Assembly (NCBI RefSeq): GCF_046233715.1
Contig: NZ_JBJNRJ010000013.1
Span: 1-64,000, forward strand
Direction: 5' to 3'
DNA from: Trujillonella humicola
GTDB lineage: Bacteria > Actinomycetota > Actinomycetes > Mycobacteriales > Geodermatophilaceae
Length of the DNA stretch: 64,000 nucleotides
Part shown: piece by piece, positions 47,669 to 56,903 of the stretch
Layout of the letters: every line of letters begins with the position of its first letter
Position numbering within the stretch: position 1 is the stretch's first letter
Notes under the pieces: generated by a model
Seen by the model: the letters and a program-made list of their open reading frames with translations, nothing else
Told to the model about the DNA's origin: nothing
Databases searched by the model: none
Position numbers and translations under genes: made by a program

Positions 47669-49843
47669 TCAGACCCGGGAGCGGGCCAGCAGGTACACGA
47701 AGTACGGCGCGCCGATGACGGCGACGGCCAGGCCCGACGGCAGCTCCGAGGGGGCCAGCACCGTGCGGCCGACGACGTCGGCCACGCCGAGCAGGGCTGC
47801 GCCGACCAGCAGCGACACCGGCACCGAGCGCGCGTGCCGGCCGCCGACCAGCGCCCGCGCCAGGTGCGGCGCGACGAGCCCGACGAAGGCCACGACGCCG
47901 ACGGCGACCACGCTGGTCGCGGCGAGCAGCGCGGCCACGGTGAGGACGAGCAGCCGGACCCGCTCGAGCCCGACGCCCACCAGCCGCGGGGTGTCCTCGT
48001 CGAGCGCCAGCAGGTCCAGCTCGCGGCGGACGGCGACGGCGAGCGGGATCGCGACCAGCAGCGTGAGCGCCACCGGCACCACCTCGCCCCAGGAGCGGCC
48101 GTAGGTCGTCCCGGAGAGGAACGTGAAGATCCGCGGCGTGTCGAAGGGGTTGGCCCGCAGCAGCAGGAAGGTCGTCACCGCCACCGAGCCGTACCAGATG
48201 CCGATCCCGATGAGGACGAGCCGGTCGGCATCCAGGCCCCGCCGCCAGGCCAGGCCGTAGACGACGGCGAAGGCGACGAGCGCACCGGCGGTCGCCGCGG
48301 CCAGCGTGGTGGCGCCGCCCGCGCCGGCGCCACCGGCGACGACGACCGCGCCCAGCCCGGCACCGCCGGTGATCCCGAGCAGGCCCGGCTCGGCCAGCGG
48401 GTTGCGGCAGGTGGCCTGCACCAGCGATCCGGACAGCGCCAGGGCCGCTCCGGCGAGCAGTGCGGCGGCGACGCGGGGGGCACGCTCGTCCAGCGCGAAG
48501 CGGATGAACGGCGAGCCCTCGCCGCCCAGCCACAGGCCGATGTCGCCGGTCCGCAGCCACGTGTTGCCGGCGAGCAGACCGAGCAGGGCGACGCCGGCCA
48601 CCACCGCGACGACGACGGCGAGCACGATGCCGAACCGCCGGGCGCTGCGGGTCGGCGCACCGGAGGCCGCGGGCTGCCGCGTCGGTCCGGAGTCGCGGCT
48701 CCGGCGCGCCAGGACCACGAGCAGCAGCGCTCCGAGCAGCGTCGTGGTGATGCCGGTGGGGATGCGGATCGCCTCGTCGGCCCCCAGCACGGCGCGGATC
48801 ACCGCGTCGGCCAGCACGACGACGATCGCCCCGACCAGACCCGCGGCGGGCACGAGGACGGCGTGCCGCTGCAGCGCCGGCACCACGCGCGCGAGCAGCC
48901 TGGCCACCACCGGCGCGGCCAGCCCGACGAAACCGATCGGGCCGGCCAGGGTGACCGACGCCGCCGTGAGCAGCACCGCCAGCAGGGTGCCGATGACCCG
49001 CGTCGAGCGCACCGGCACGCCCAGGACACCGGCGGTGTCGTCCCCGAGCCCGAGCAGGTCCAGCCGGCGGGCGAGCAGCAGCGCGCCCAGCGTGGCCAGC
49101 AGCACCACCGGCAGCGCCCGCTGGAAGGCCGCCATCCCCAGCTGGCTCAGCGAGCCGCCACCCCAGGCGAACAGGCCGGTCGTCTGCTGCTCGAAGAGGA
49201 TGAGCAGCGCCGCCGTGCCCGACTGCAGGGCCAGCGCGACCGCGGTGCCGGCCAGGACCAGGCGGGTGGTCGAGGTGCCCCCGCCGCCGGCCAGCCCGAG
49301 CACCAGACCGGCGGCGAGCAGCCCGCCGGCGAAGGCGACCGCGCCGGAGGCGGCGATCGGGATGGTCAGCCCGAAGGCCGCCACCGCGGTGACGGCGAAG
49401 TAGGCGCCCCCGGTCACCGCCAGCGTGTCCGGTGAGGCCAGCGCGTTGCGGGCCAGGGACTGGAAGAGGGCGCCGGCCACCCCGAGGGCGAAGCCGACGG
49501 TGATCCCGGCGGCCAGCCGCGGGATGCGCGAGCCGACGAGGACGTCGCGGGTGCCGCCGTCGATGTCGTCGCGGCCGGTCAGCAGCCCGACCAGGTCCCC
49601 GGCCCCCACCCCCGACGTGCCCTGGGTGAGGTGCCAGCCCGCCACCACCAGCAGGCCGCCGAGCAGGACCAGCAGGGCGGCCGCGGCACCCACGAGACGC
49701 GCGGCGCCGGCCGGCCGCAGGGCCGCGACCGACGTCCTCGGGTCTTCGGGTGCGGCCGCCGCGGCGGCTGCCGCATCGGTGAGCGGGCCCGCGGCCACCG
49801 AGCTGCGCTCGGGGGCCGCGGGCAGGTGGTCGGGCCGGGTCAC
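47669..49843 (-). CDS. Fused FecCD-type siderophore ABC permease (FhuB-like)
   Basis: A 724-residue inner-membrane protein consisting of two FecCD permease halves (about 45-380 and 395-720), where most systems use two proteins. Each half shows the family segments RIPRLAAGITVGFALGVAGALFQSLARNALASPDTLAVTGGA (first) and RAPRVAAALLAGAALALSGSLVQATCRNPLAEPGLLGITGGA (second), and the GFVGLAAP / AFVGLVAP coupling helix. It would transport ferric siderophores with the ATPase and lipoprotein encoded upstream; the lipoprotein stop is 7 bases before its start. Confidence 0.93.
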   Translation of the reverse strand: MTRPDHLPAAPERSSVAAGPLTDAAAAAAAAPEDPRTSVAALRPAGAARLVGAAAALLVLLGGLLVVAGWHLTQGTSGVGAGDLVGLLTGRDDIDGGTRDVLVGSRIPRLAAGITVGFALGVAGALFQSLARNALASPDTLAVTGGAYFAVTAVAAFGLTIPIAASGAVAFAGGLLAAGLVLGLAGGGGTSTTRLVLAGTAVALALQSGTAALLILFEQQTTGLFAWGGGSLSQLGMAAFQRALPVVLLATLGALLLARRLDLLGLGDDTAGVLGVPVRSTRVIGTLLAVLLTAASVTLAGPIGFVGLAAPVVARLLARVVPALQRHAVLVPAAGLVGAIVVVLADAVIRAVLGADEAIRIPTGITTTLLGALLLVVLARRSRDSGPTRQPAASGAPTRSARRFGIVLAVVVAVVAGVALLGLLAGNTWLRTGDIGLWLGGEGSPFIRFALDERAPRVAAALLAGAALALSGSLVQATCRNPLAEPGLLGITGGAGLGAVVVAGGAGAGGATTLAAATAGALVAFAVVYGLAWRRGLDADRLVLIGIGIWYGSVAVTTFLLLRANPFDTPRIFTFLSGTTYGRSWGEVVPVALTLLVAIPLAVAVRRELDLLALDEDTPRLVGVGLERVRLLVLTVAALLAATSVVAVGVVAFVGLVAPHLARALVGGRHARSVPVSLLVGAALLGVADVVGRTVLAPSELPSGLAVAVIGAPYFVYLLARSRV

Positions 49844-49850
49844 GGACCGG

Positions 49851-50879
49851 TCAGCTCGTCAGCAGGCCGACGTAGGCATCCAGCGCCTGCTCCGCCGAGC
49901 GCGGGCCGCCGAAGGTCCAGATCCCGGTCGGGAACGCGTAGGCGCGCCCCTCGGCCACGGCCGGGATCGACGTCCAGGCGTCGTTGCCCTCGAGCAGCGG
50001 CAGGATCTCGTAGTCCGGCGTCTCGGTCCCGGTGTAGAAGAAGGTGGCGTCGCCGACCTGCCGCATCCCCTCGATGTCGGTCGAGCCCAGGCCGTACTGC
50101 TCGTCGACCGGGCCGGTCCAGGCGTTGGTGAGGCCGAGCTCCTCGCCGAGCTCACCGAACAGCGAGCCCTGCCCGAACGGCCGGAAGGTGACGTTCCCGC
50201 CCTGGGCGTAGCCGTCGAAGTACACGAAGTCGGTGACGGTGACGTCGGCGTCCTCCACCGTCTGCTTGGCCTCCTCGAGCGAGGCCTCGAACTCCTCGAG
50301 CACCGTCTCCGCGCGGTCGGTCCGCCCGGTCGCCTCGGCGATCGTGGTGAACGTGTCCTGCATGTTCTGGATGGGGTCGGCCGCGTCGGCGCCGACCGTG
50401 GCCAGCACCGGGACGTCGTACTCGTCCAGCCGCGCGATCAGCGGGTCGTCCGGGTAGGTCTCGACGATCACCAGGTCCGGGTTCGTCGCGAACAGCGCGT
50501 CGAGGTTGGGCTCGCCGCGCTGGCCGACGTCCTCCACCCCGTCGGGGAGCTCCTCGGCGGTGTTCCACAGCGAGTAGCCCTCGGGGTCGGCGACGGCGAC
50601 GGGCGTGAGGCACAGCGAGAGGACCATCTCGGTCTGCTGCCACTCCAGCACGGCCACCCGCTCGGCGGGGGCGTCGAGCTCCACGGTGCGCCCGATCGCG
50701 TCGGTGACGCTCACCGGGTCGGTCGACGGCTCGACGCCGTCGCAGCCCTCGGCGCCGGACGTGGCCCCGGCCTCGGTGCCGCCGCCGGACTCCGAGTCGT
50801 CGGTGGTGCCGCAGGCGGTCAGCGCCATCGACGAGGCGACGACCGCGAACACGGTGCGGGTGAGGGCTCTGCTGGGCAT
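49851..50879 (-). CDS. Siderophore-binding lipoprotein (ABC substrate-binding protein)
   Basis: A 342-residue exported lipoprotein. The signal peptide MPSRALTRTVFAVVASSMALTACG carries a lipobox with Cys at residue 23, followed by a Ser/Gly/Glu linker and a FecB/periplasmic-binding fold (DAIGRTVELDAPAERVAVLEWQQTEMVLSL, EPNLDALFATNPDLVIVETY). It captures ferric siderophore outside the membrane and hands it to the fused permease. AGGAGA precedes the ATG by 5 bases. It is the middle gene of the ATPase-lipoprotein-permease operon; the iron box is upstream of the ATPase gene. Confidence 0.92.
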   Translation of the reverse strand: MPSRALTRTVFAVVASSMALTACGTTDDSESGGGTEAGATSGAEGCDGVEPSTDPVSVTDAIGRTVELDAPAERVAVLEWQQTEMVLSLCLTPVAVADPEGYSLWNTAEELPDGVEDVGQRGEPNLDALFATNPDLVIVETYPDDPLIARLDEYDVPVLATVGADAADPIQNMQDTFTTIAEATGRTDRAETVLEEFEASLEEAKQTVEDADVTVTDFVYFDGYAQGGNVTFRPFGQGSLFGELGEELGLTNAWTGPVDEQYGLGSTDIEGMRQVGDATFFYTGTETPDYEILPLLEGNDAWTSIPAVAEGRAYAFPTGIWTFGGPRSAEQALDAYVGLLTS

Positions 50880-50932
50880 GGGGGTCTCCTGTGTCGTACG
50901 GGGTGGTGCGGGTTCTGGGAGGGGGGGCGGGC

Positions 50933-51772
50933 TCAGCCGGGTGCCGGGACCGGCCGGCGGCGCCGCTCGTGGTGGCGGGCCCGGGGCTCGACGCGCAGCA
51001 GGCCGGTGTCGGGGTCGGTGTGCACCGCGATGGGCAGCTCGTAGACCGCGGACAGGTGCTCGGCCGTGAGCACGTCCTCGGGTCGGCCGGCGGCGACGAT
51101 CCGCCCGCGCTGCAGCAGCACCACCGTGTCGGCGACCGTGGCGGCGTGGTTGAGGTCGTGCAGCACGACGCCGATCGCCGTCCCGTGGTCGTCGGCGAGC
51201 TGGCGGACCAGGTCGAGGGTCTCCACCTGGTAGCGCAGGTCGAGGTGGTTGGTCGGCTCGTCCAGCAGGAGGACGCCGGTGTCCTGCGCCAGGCAGGTGG
51301 CCAGCCACACGCGCTGCAGCTCTCCGCCGGAGAGCTGGTCGATCGGCCGGGCCCCCATCGCCGACACCCCGGTCAGCGCCATCGCGGAGTCGATGGCGGC
51401 GCGGTCGGCGTCGTCGAGCGCCGCGAAGCGCCGCCGGTGCGGGTGCCGGCCGAAGGAGACGACGTCGCGCACGCCCAGGCCGGAGGGGTGCGGCCTGGAC
51501 TGGGACAGGAGGGTCACCCGGCGGGCGAACTCGCGGGCGGACAGCGGGGCGGCGTCCTCGAGCCGGTCGCCGGCGTCCCCGACGCTGATCCGCCCCGCGT
51601 CGAGCGCGTGCAACCGCGCCAGCGAGCGCAGGACGGTGGACTTGCCGCTGCCGTTGGGGCCCAGCAGCGCGGTGACCGCGCCCGGCCGCATCCGCACCGA
51701 GACCCCGTGGACGACGGTGGTGCCGGAGTAGCCGAGGACGAGGTCGTCACCGTGCAGGGCCATCGCCGCCAT
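50933..51772 (-). CDS. Siderophore ABC transporter ATP-binding protein (FecE/FhuC-like)
   Basis: A 279-residue ATPase. Walker A is LLGPNGSGKST, the signature LSGGELQRVWLA, Walker B GVLLLDEPTNHLDLRYQ with the iron-family DEPTNHLD, and the switch histidine VLHDLNHAA. It powers siderophore import with the lipoprotein and fused permease that follow. The ATG at 51772 lies five bases from an iron-box-like sequence, so transcription is probably leaderless or nearly so; ATG 51763 is a second candidate. The C-terminus is Arg/Pro-rich. Confidence 0.94.
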   Translation of the reverse strand: MAAMALHGDDLVLGYSGTTVVHGVSVRMRPGAVTALLGPNGSGKSTVLRSLARLHALDAGRISVGDAGDRLEDAAPLSAREFARRVTLLSQSRPHPSGLGVRDVVSFGRHPHRRRFAALDDADRAAIDSAMALTGVSAMGARPIDQLSGGELQRVWLATCLAQDTGVLLLDEPTNHLDLRYQVETLDLVRQLADDHGTAIGVVLHDLNHAATVADTVVLLQRGRIVAAGRPEDVLTAEHLSAVYELPIAVHTDPDTGLLRVEPRARHHERRRRPVPAPG

Positions 51773-51776
51773 GGTC

Positions 51777-51792
51777 GGTGAGGCTAACCTAA
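51777..51792. promoter_or_regulatory. DtxR/IdeR-like iron box at the siderophore operon start
   Basis: GGTGAGGCTAACCTAA matches the right-hand 16 bases of TTAGGTTAGGCTAACCTAA with one mismatch. It ends within a few bases of the ATPase start codon on the opposite strand, so a bound repressor would cover the transcription start. Confidence 0.75.
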
Positions 51793-51855
51793 CTACTCGC
51801 GAGACTCCACGCCGGTCCGCCGATCACCCGGGGACGTGGCTCCCTGGAGACACGA

Positions 51856-51892
51856 CGACGGGCTCCCCCGCTGGAGCCGGGGGAGCCCGTCG
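51856..51892 (-). terminator. 15-bp GC hairpin after aztD
   Basis: GACGGGCTCCCCCG (51857-51870) is the exact reverse complement of 51878-51891, extended by one C-G pair, around a 7-base loop. It lies 18 bases past the aztD stop and isolates it from the siderophore operon. Confidence 0.75.
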
Positions 51893-51910
51893 CCGAGCAG
51901 CAGCCGGGGG

Positions 51911-53176
51911 TCAGCCGGTGACCACCGCGATCTCGTTCGGGGTCACGTCGAGCTCGCCGGTGGCGAGGACCTCACCGGTGGCCAGGTCCACGGCGTGCAC
52001 CGCGTTCGCGGCGGGCTCGGTCACGTAGGCGATGCCGTCGTGGACCTTCAGCGCCGGGTGCGGGTCCTGCCAGTCCTCCGGCCCCTCCCAGGGCGCGACC
52101 ACGGGGTAGGAGGCCAGCACCTCGCCCGACCCGGGGTCGAGCAGGTGCACGTTGCCGTCGGTGGTGAGCAGCACGGCCTCGTCCTGCGGCCGGCGGGCCA
52201 GGTCGCGGAAGGTGTACTCGGCACCCTCGGGGAGCGGGACGGCCCGCAGCGAGGCGGTGGCGGTGTCGATCAGCACGACCTGGGAGAGCAGGTAGCCCTC
52301 GGCGTCGGGGTTGGTGCGGTAGTCACCCAGCGCCACCGGGGAGCTCTCGGTGGTGAAGATGTTGCCGATGCGCCCGAACTCGTCGGGGGCGTCGACCTTG
52401 GTGAACTCGCCGTCGTAGATCAGGACGCCGTCCTGGCAGCCGAACACGGCCACCTCGCCGGCGACGGTGCCCTCGCCGTGCACGCCCGGGCACTCCTCGT
52501 TGCGGGCGACCTCCTCGCCGGAGGGGTCGAGCACCCGCACGCCGGTCCGCGCCTCCTCGGTGCCCAGGGTGGACAGCAGGCTGCCGTCCTCGAGCTCGAT
52601 GGCCACGCCGTGGTGGGCCTCCTCCGACTCCCAGGTCTGCGTCTCGGGCAGCCCGTCGGCGTCGAGCAGGTCGGCGGTGGCGAAGGAGGTGATGTCGCCG
52701 GTGCCGTCGGCGAAGAGCACCGTCCGGTCACCGTGGACGACGACGTGCCCGGCCTCCTCGGCCTCGAAGACGTCGTCGGTCAGCTCGGAGTCCGCGGCGT
52801 AGGAGGTGCCGCCGTCGGTCCACACGCCGGTGTCGAGGACCTGGAAGCCCTCGGCGGTCGTCACCATCACGTGCCGGCCGTCGCCGGCGGGGTTGACGCG
52901 CAGGAACCCGTCCATCTCGTGGTCGCCGACGACCTCGAGGGTCGTGCCGTCGAGCACGAGCAGACCACCGTCGTAGGTGAGCGTGACCCGCGGCTGCGGC
53001 GCGGGCAGCTCGGTCGCGGACGAGGCGGGGGAGGTGTCGGCCGACGAGGTCGACGCCGGCGCGGAGGAGGTCGAGCCCGCGGCGCCGGAGTCGGAGTCCG
53101 ACGAGCACGCGGCCGGGAGCAGGCCCGCGGCGCCGAGCGCCGACAGGCGGATGAGGGAGGGACGTGCAGTGATCAT
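51911..53176 (-). CDS. aztD: AztD-like zinc metallochaperone lipoprotein (intact copy)
   Basis: A 421-residue exported lipoprotein (lipobox LLPAAC, C24). A Ser/Thr-rich linker is followed by a beta-propeller-like domain of repeated strands: LTYDGGLLVLDGTTLEVVGD, VMVTTAEGFQVLDTGVWTDGG, AVFGCQDGVLIYDG, AVLLTTDGNVHLLDPGSGEV. AztD delivers zinc to the AztC binding protein in the AztABCD system of Paracoccus. Here it has its own Zur-like box 15 bases upstream, separate from aztC. Identification as AztD is by fold style, export and the aztC neighbour, so moderately sure. Confidence 0.78.
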   Translation of the reverse strand: MITARPSLIRLSALGAAGLLPAACSSDSDSGAAGSTSSAPASTSSADTSPASSATELPAPQPRVTLTYDGGLLVLDGTTLEVVGDHEMDGFLRVNPAGDGRHVMVTTAEGFQVLDTGVWTDGGTSYAADSELTDDVFEAEEAGHVVVHGDRTVLFADGTGDITSFATADLLDADGLPETQTWESEEAHHGVAIELEDGSLLSTLGTEEARTGVRVLDPSGEEVARNEECPGVHGEGTVAGEVAVFGCQDGVLIYDGEFTKVDAPDEFGRIGNIFTTESSPVALGDYRTNPDAEGYLLSQVVLIDTATASLRAVPLPEGAEYTFRDLARRPQDEAVLLTTDGNVHLLDPGSGEVLASYPVVAPWEGPEDWQDPHPALKVHDGIAYVTEPAANAVHAVDLATGEVLATGELDVTPNEIAVVTG

Positions 53177-53190
53177 GCGGAGGAGCATAG

Positions 53191-53204
53191 CGGGAATGAT
53201 TCTC
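53191..53204. promoter_or_regulatory. Zur-like operator (site 3)
   Basis: Read on the minus strand, GAGAATCATTCCCG. It lies between the aztC stop and the aztD start, 15 bases upstream of aztD, and fits the shared consensus GRGAATCRTTMYCG exactly. Confidence 0.75.
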
Positions 53205-53221
53205 ATTCTGCACACCGGGGG

Positions 53222-54127
53222 TCACCGCAGGCCCGCCACGATGTCCTCGGTGTTGGCCCGCATCATCTGCAGGTAGGTCTCGGCTCCCCCGCCCGCGGCG
53301 GTGAGCGACTCGGTGAACAGCGGGACGACGGCGACGTCCAGACCGGCCTGCTCGGCGAGCACCTGCACCAGGCGGTCGGGTTGCGAGGAGTCGGCGAAGA
53401 CGGTGCGCACCCCCGCCTCGCGCACGGCCGTGGCCAGCTCGTCCAGGTCGCTGGCGCTGGGCGAGGCCAGGGTCGTGCCGCTGGGGATCACCGCGCCGAC
53501 GACCGTGAACCCGAAGCGCTCGGCGAGGTAGCCGAAGACGTGGTGGTTGGTCACCAGGTTCCGCCGGCCGGGCGGGATCAGGGCGAACTGCTCGGCCATC
53601 CACGCCTCCAGGTCGGTGACCTCGGCGCGGTAGCTCGCGACGTCCTCGGCCAGCCGGTCGGCGTCGATGCCGTCGACCCCGGCGAGGTCGGCGCCGAGCG
53701 CGTCGACCACGGCGAGCATCTGCCCGGGATCGGTCCAGAAGTGCGGATCGGTGCCCGATTCGTCCTCGGCGGTCCACTCGACGGGCTGCACCGAGTCGCC
53801 GGCCTCCACCACCCGGACGCCGTCCTCGCGCGCCGCCTCGACGTGGCGGGCGACGCCCTCCTCCAGGCCGAGCCCGTTCGCGACCAGCAGGTCGGCCTCG
53901 CGCATCCGGGCGGCCTCCTGCGCCGACACCTCGAAGGAGTGCGGGTCGGCACCCGGAGGCATGAGCGTCACCACCTCGGCCTGGTCGCCGACGAGCTCGG
54001 CGACGACGTCGCCGAGGATGTTCGTGGTGACCACGACCAGCGGCCGGCCGTCCCCGTCGGTGCCGCACCCGGCCAGTGCCGCCGCCGCCAGCAGGGCGCC
54101 GGCGAGCGCTCCCGCGAGCCGCCTCAT
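53222..54127 (-). CDS. aztC: Zinc ABC transporter substrate-binding lipoprotein AztC
   Basis: A 301-residue cluster A-I metal-binding protein with a lipoprotein signal (LAGALAGALLAAAALAGC, Cys 21). Zinc ligands expected from the family are readable: H in PPGADPHSFEVSA, H in TNHHVFGYLAERFG and the Asp in VFADSSQPD. It has no His-rich loop, in keeping with AztC rather than ZnuA. The frame is fully open. ATG 54127 overlaps the upstream, frameshifted aztD-like gene by 4 bases. Its cognate permease and ATPase in the same cluster are both disrupted. Confidence 0.92.
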   Translation of the reverse strand: MRRLAGALAGALLAAAALAGCGTDGDGRPLVVVTTNILGDVVAELVGDQAEVVTLMPPGADPHSFEVSAQEAARMREADLLVANGLGLEEGVARHVEAAREDGVRVVEAGDSVQPVEWTAEDESGTDPHFWTDPGQMLAVVDALGADLAGVDGIDADRLAEDVASYRAEVTDLEAWMAEQFALIPPGRRNLVTNHHVFGYLAERFGFTVVGAVIPSGTTLASPSASDLDELATAVREAGVRTVFADSSQPDRLVQVLAEQAGLDVAVVPLFTESLTAAGGGAETYLQMMRANTEDIVAGLR

Positions 54128-55370
54128 CGCCCGGTCTCCGCGAGGTGGACGGGCGCGACCTCGGCCGGGAAGGTCCGCGCAAGGCGGGCGCCGTCGGCGT
54201 AGTCGATCTCCAGCAGCATGTTGCCGGCGGGGTCGTTGACGTACGCCCGGTTCGCGTCGACCTGCAGGTCCACCTCGTCCAGCCGGTCGACCGGCAGCAG
54301 CGGCTCGGTGGCCGCCACCGGCTCGCCCGGCGTGAGGACGACGACCCGCCCGGCGCTGTCGATCCCGACGACCCGGTCGTCGGGATCGCTGGCCGCCACC
54401 GCCCGCACCCAGGGCGTGTCGGTGGGCAGGAGCTCCCAGCTGCGTGCCCGGGTGTCGAGCACCCAGACGCCCCGCTGACCCGCCACGGCGGCCACGACGG
54501 GCCGGCCGGGCCGGTTGTCGAAGGCGCCGGCGCGCTCCTCGTCGGGCACGGGCTCCGGATAGGGGATGCGCTCGAACTCCAGCCCGTCGTCCGACTCGGT
54601 GGCCAGGACGGCGCCGTCGGCGCAGGACACCACCACACCGACCCGCGTCGGGTGCCCGCCGCGCGGCTCGGCACACTCGGCCTCGGCGCCCAGCGGCTCG
54701 CCGTCGGCGTCCAGGGCGATCACCGAGTCGGCCGTGGTCGCGACCAGCCGGCGCCCCAGCGGCACCAGGGCACCGTCGTGCGGCTCGCTGCGCACGCGGG
54801 TGAGCTCCTCCACCTCCCCCTGCCCGAGGGACGCCCGGTCGAGGACGACGCCGGTCCCGGTGTCGGGCGAGAAGAGGGCGGTCAGCGTCTCCGAGGAGGC
54901 CGCCCGGATCCCGCCGTCCCAGTCCAGCGTGCCGGTGACCCGCGCGGGGCCCGGTAGTAGTGCACGTGGTCGCCGTGGTCGACGGTCCACGTGCCGGTGT
55001 CGACCACGGTGAGCTCACCGGCCGGCTCCGACGCCGCGAAGACGAAGCGCCCGTCGGTGGCGACCGCGGACACGTCCCCCACCTCTCCCAGCGCGGTGGC
55101 CTCCTCGGTCAGCAGGTCCAGGGCGTGCACGGACCCTGCCTCGTCGAGGTAGGCCAGCTGGAGCTGCGGCTCGGGGAGCTCCTCGGCACCGGCGACGTAC
55201 CCGTGGTCGTCGGCCGGCTCGGTCGACGAGGAAGCGGCGTCGTCGGCTCCGCCGTCGGAGCCGCAGCCGGCGACCAGCAGGACGCCGGCGAGGGCGCCGG
55301 CGGCGGCACGGGAGCGGGGACGCCGCCCGGGAGGGCGGCGGGAGGGGCGGGACACGGGAGCTCCTGACAT
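54124..55370 (-). pseudogene. aztD: Second AztD-like lipoprotein, frameshifted
   Basis: The N-terminal part (ATG 55370) is a lipoprotein (GALAGVLLVAGC) with propeller-like strands down to TVDHGDHVHYYR; the continuation ARVTGTLDWDGG to the C-terminus HLAETGR lies in another frame. One base is missing in the G/C run near 54946-54952; inserting it joins the halves into one protein of about 415 residues. It lies between aztB and aztC. It could be a true pseudogene or a homopolymer sequencing error; two nearby lesions (the aztB frameshift and the aztA stop) make decay plausible. Confidence 0.75.
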
Positions 55371-55379
55371 CGAGGGGGA

Positions 55380-56196
55380 TCAGCGCGGGACGGCGGCGCG
55401 TGCAGCGACCGAGAGGGCCACCAGGGCGACCGCGCAGGAGGCGATGGAGGCTCCACCGGCGGTGCCGGCGTGCCAGGAGAGGAGGAGGCCGCCGACGACG
55501 GCGAGCGCGCCGGCCAGGGCCCCCAGCGCCATGGTCGAGGGCAGCCGGCGGGTCCACTGGCGGGCCGCCGCAGCGGGGGCCAGCAGCAGCGCGACCACGA
55601 GGAGGGTGCCCAGCGCCTGGTAGGACACCACCACCGCGGCGCTGACGGCCAGCACCATGACGGCGTGCGCCAGGCGCGGCCGCAGACCGAGCGTGGCAGC
55701 GGTGCGCTCGTCGAAGCTCAGGGCCACGAAGGCCCGGTGGAACAGCAGGCACACCGCGCCGAGGACCACGAGGCCGACGGCCAGCAGCACCAGGTCCGAG
55801 CGCCGCACGGCGAGCACGTCGCCGAACAGGATCGCGGTGACGTCGGTGGCGAACGACCTGGACCGCGACACGATCAGCACGCCCAGCGCGAGCATGCCGA
55901 CGAAGAGCAGCCCGATCGCGGTGTCGGACGACAGCCGGGCCCGGCGGGCCACGACGCCGACCCCGATGCTCATGAGGCCGGCACTGACCGCGGCCCCGGC
56001 CACCGGGGGGCCAGCCGGTCAGCGTCGCGACCGCGACGCCGGGGAGCATCCCGTGCGACAGCGCCTCCCCCAGGAACGCCATGCCCCGGACGACGACCCA
56101 GGTGCCGACGACGGCGCACGTCACCGCGGCGAGGACGCCCCCGAGGAGCGCGCGCTGCATGAACGGGACCGTGAAGGGGTCGAGGAGCCAGGACAC
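55380..56196 (-). pseudogene. aztB: Zinc ABC permease AztB, frameshifted
   Basis: GTG 56196 opens a ZnuB/AztB-type permease (FTVPFMQRALLGGVLAAVTCAVVGTWVVVRGMAFLGEALSHG). After LTGWP the frame is lost in six G/C bases at 56005-56010 (six C on the coding strand); with five, the protein continues VAGAAVSAGLMSIGVG through the remaining helices to the stop at 55382, giving about 271 residues. The 3' portion alone would encode five or six helices but not the first two. Position and content identify it as the membrane partner of AztC. Confidence 0.8.
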
Positions 56197-56209
56197 CGGG
56201 CGAGCGTAA

Positions 56210-56223
56210 CGGGAACGATTCTC
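56210..56223. promoter_or_regulatory. Zur-like operator (site 4), bidirectional
   Basis: On the minus strand it reads GAGAATCGTTCCCG. It is centred in the 47-base gap between divergent aztB and aztA, 13 bases from one start and 20 from the other, so a single repressor could silence both. Confidence 0.8.
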
Positions 56224-56243
56224 GCTCTTGCTAGGGTGGCCCG

Positions 56244-56903
56244 GTGCCTGCCGCCGCGATCGAGCTCGACGACCTCAGCGTGCGCCGCGGCTAGACCCTG
56301 GCGCTCGACGGGGTGTGCGCCCGCCTGCCCGCCTCGGCGGTGACCGCCGTCGTCGGGGCCAACGGCGCGGGCAAGTCGACCCTGCTCGACGTCCTCGCCG
56401 GCGTCCTGCGCCCCAGTGCCGGCCGGGTCGACGGGCTGTGCGGACGCACGGTCGCCTACGTCCCCCAGCGCAGCGCCGTGCCCGACCACCTGCCGCTGAC
56501 CGTCGGGGACACGATCGCCATGGGGCGGTGGCGCGAGCGGGGTCCGTGGCGGCGGCTGCGTGCGGCCGACCGGGCCCTGGTCGCGGAGGCGGCCGGGCAC
56601 CTGGGCCTCACCGACCTGCTGGTGGCGCCGCTGTCGGGCGTCTCCGGCGGCCAGCGGCAGCGTGCCCTGCTGGCCCAGGGACTGGTCGCGCGGGCCGACG
56701 TCCTGCTGGTCGACGAGCCGACCGCCGGGGTGGACGCCGCCACCCAGCAGGCCGTGCTGCAGGCGCTGGCCGCGGAGGCCGGGCGCGGCGCCGTCGTCGT
56801 GCACGCCACGCACGAGCCGGCCGCCGTCGAGCGTGTCGACACCGTGCTCGCCCTCACCAGCGGCCGCATCGACGGTGCACTGTCCGGCTACGGGCGGCGG
56901 TAG
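56244..56903 (+). pseudogene. aztA: Zinc ABC ATP-binding protein AztA with in-frame TAG at codon 17
   Basis: The frame from GTG 56244 reads AAAIELDDLSVRRG, then TAG at 56292-56294, then TLALDGVCARLPASAVTAVVG and a complete ATPase: Walker A GANGAGKST, signature VSGGQRQRALLAQG, Walker B VLLVDEPTAGVDAATQQ, switch HATHEP. The first strands before the TAG are clearly homologous to the family. A restart at GTG 56313 would give 196 residues lacking the N-terminal strands. The 3' end overlaps the convergent P-type ATPase by 16 bases. Confidence 0.8.

Noticed and set aside
56292..56294. TAG in aztA as pyrrolysine or other recoding
   Set aside because: No downstream recoding element or pyl genes are seen, and the affected position is not catalytic. 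Two other lesions in the same operon favour decay.
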